From Micromonospora coriariae (lineage in GTDB: Bacteria > Actinomycetota > Actinomycetes > Mycobacteriales > Micromonosporaceae): a stretch of 64,000 nt of DNA. The notes under the pieces are model-generated. The model saw only the letters and a program-made list of their open reading frames with translations. It did not search any database and was not told the origin of the DNA. This document shows, in pieces, positions 63,869-64,000 of the stretch; position 1 is the first letter of the stretch; every line of letters begins with the position of its first letter. The stretch covers positions 1,178,001 to 1,242,000 of the forward strand of contig NZ_LT607412.1 of NCBI RefSeq assembly GCF_900091455.1, written 5' to 3'. The translations under genes and the position numbers were made by a program.

Positions 63869-64000
63869 ATGGCTCGGGCCCAGTTCAGCGCAGAGACCAG
63901 CGGCGGCGGCGCGTTCGTCCGCCAGCCCAACCGGTTCACCGGCCGGGTCACCCCGGACTCGACCTCTCCCCCCGGCGGCGGCCCGGACGAGCACGACCGC
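63869..64000 (+). CDS. Glutathionyl-hydroquinone reductase-like protein, 5' part
   Basis: 44 codons before the window ends. 'RAQFSAETSGGGAFVRQPNRF' (in part) is the N-terminus shared by Xi-class glutathione transferases of the YqjG/ECM4 type in actinobacteria, where a Phe-Val-Arg-Gln-Pro-Asn-Arg-Phe stretch precedes the thioredoxin-like domain. The catalytic Cys lies beyond the window. In mycothiol-using hosts the thiol partner may not be glutathione. Divergent from the thiolase gene across 106 bp. Confidence 0.75.
   Translation, partial: MARAQFSAETSGGGAFVRQPNRFTGRVTPDSTSPPGGGPDEHDR

Overview
The window is about 70% GC, uses GTG starts freely, overlaps stops and starts as GTGA/ATGA, and has very GC-rich third codon positions. 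Gene content (FtsK with a basic N-terminus, mycobacterial-type IF-2, RNase J, ThyX, a dapA-rnj-ftsK block, F420-type reductase) points to a high-GC actinobacterium. The dispersed GGGCCC repeats and the leader-peptide repeat near 45.3 kb resemble ones I associate with Micromonospora and relatives; that genus-level guess is from memory and untested here. I see no rRNA, tRNA, CRISPR array, insertion sequence or prophage: this is mostly a chromosomal core segment with accessory patches.

Layout. 0-1.7 kb: 5' part of an ornithine cyclodeaminase-family gene, then a guanidine-III riboswitch driving a SugE/Gdx exporter, and a small membrane protein. 1.7-10 kb: ftsK, a divergent pair of YbjN-type genes, rnj, dapA, thyX. 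10-15.4 kb: DUF2752 protein, AlkX/YcaQ-like DNA glycosylase, two GNATs, a GT-C mannosyltransferase, an ECF sigma factor with a SnoaL-like tail. 15.4-22 kb: a LacI-controlled carbohydrate ABC importer without its own ATPase, divergent from a glycogen-debranching-type enzyme across a shared operator. 22-39.4 kb: the housekeeping translation/RNA block on the minus strand, in transcription order rimP-nusA-ylxR-infB-DUF503-rbfA-nrnA-(two small membrane proteins)-(29-aa ORF)-MATE-truB-ribF-rpsO-pnp-M16 peptidase-dapB.

39.5-46.1 kb (plus strand): a Tat-type lipoprotein and ferritin-like DUF4439 pair, a PadR/ABC ATPase/FtsX-type exporter operon, an F420-type reductase, and a nucleotidyltransferase-like gene preceded by tandem palindromes and a coupled leader ORF. 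46.1-52.6 kb: VIT-type transporter, map, a STAS antagonist and a 1219-residue kinase/receiver/phosphatase/anti-sigma fusion, then a pyridoxamine-oxidase-fold protein. 52.6-58.7 kb: a five-gene gamma-glutamyl-amine catabolic operon (permease, glutamine-synthetase-like ligase, aldehyde dehydrogenase, SDR, gamma-glutamyl hydrolase). 58.9-64 kb: DUF456 protein, PAS-GGDEF-EAL protein, a PF04672-type methyltransferase, a thiolase and the start of a glutathionyl-hydroquinone reductase-like gene.

The best leads are regulatory or architectural: the riboswitch, the LacI operator overlapping two divergent promoters, repeated hairpins inside operons, a run of likely leaderless promoters that fix start codons, the all-in-one partner-switching protein, and the gamma-glutamyl pathway in which an SDR stands where PuuB would be. 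I found no clear new defence or mobile system.
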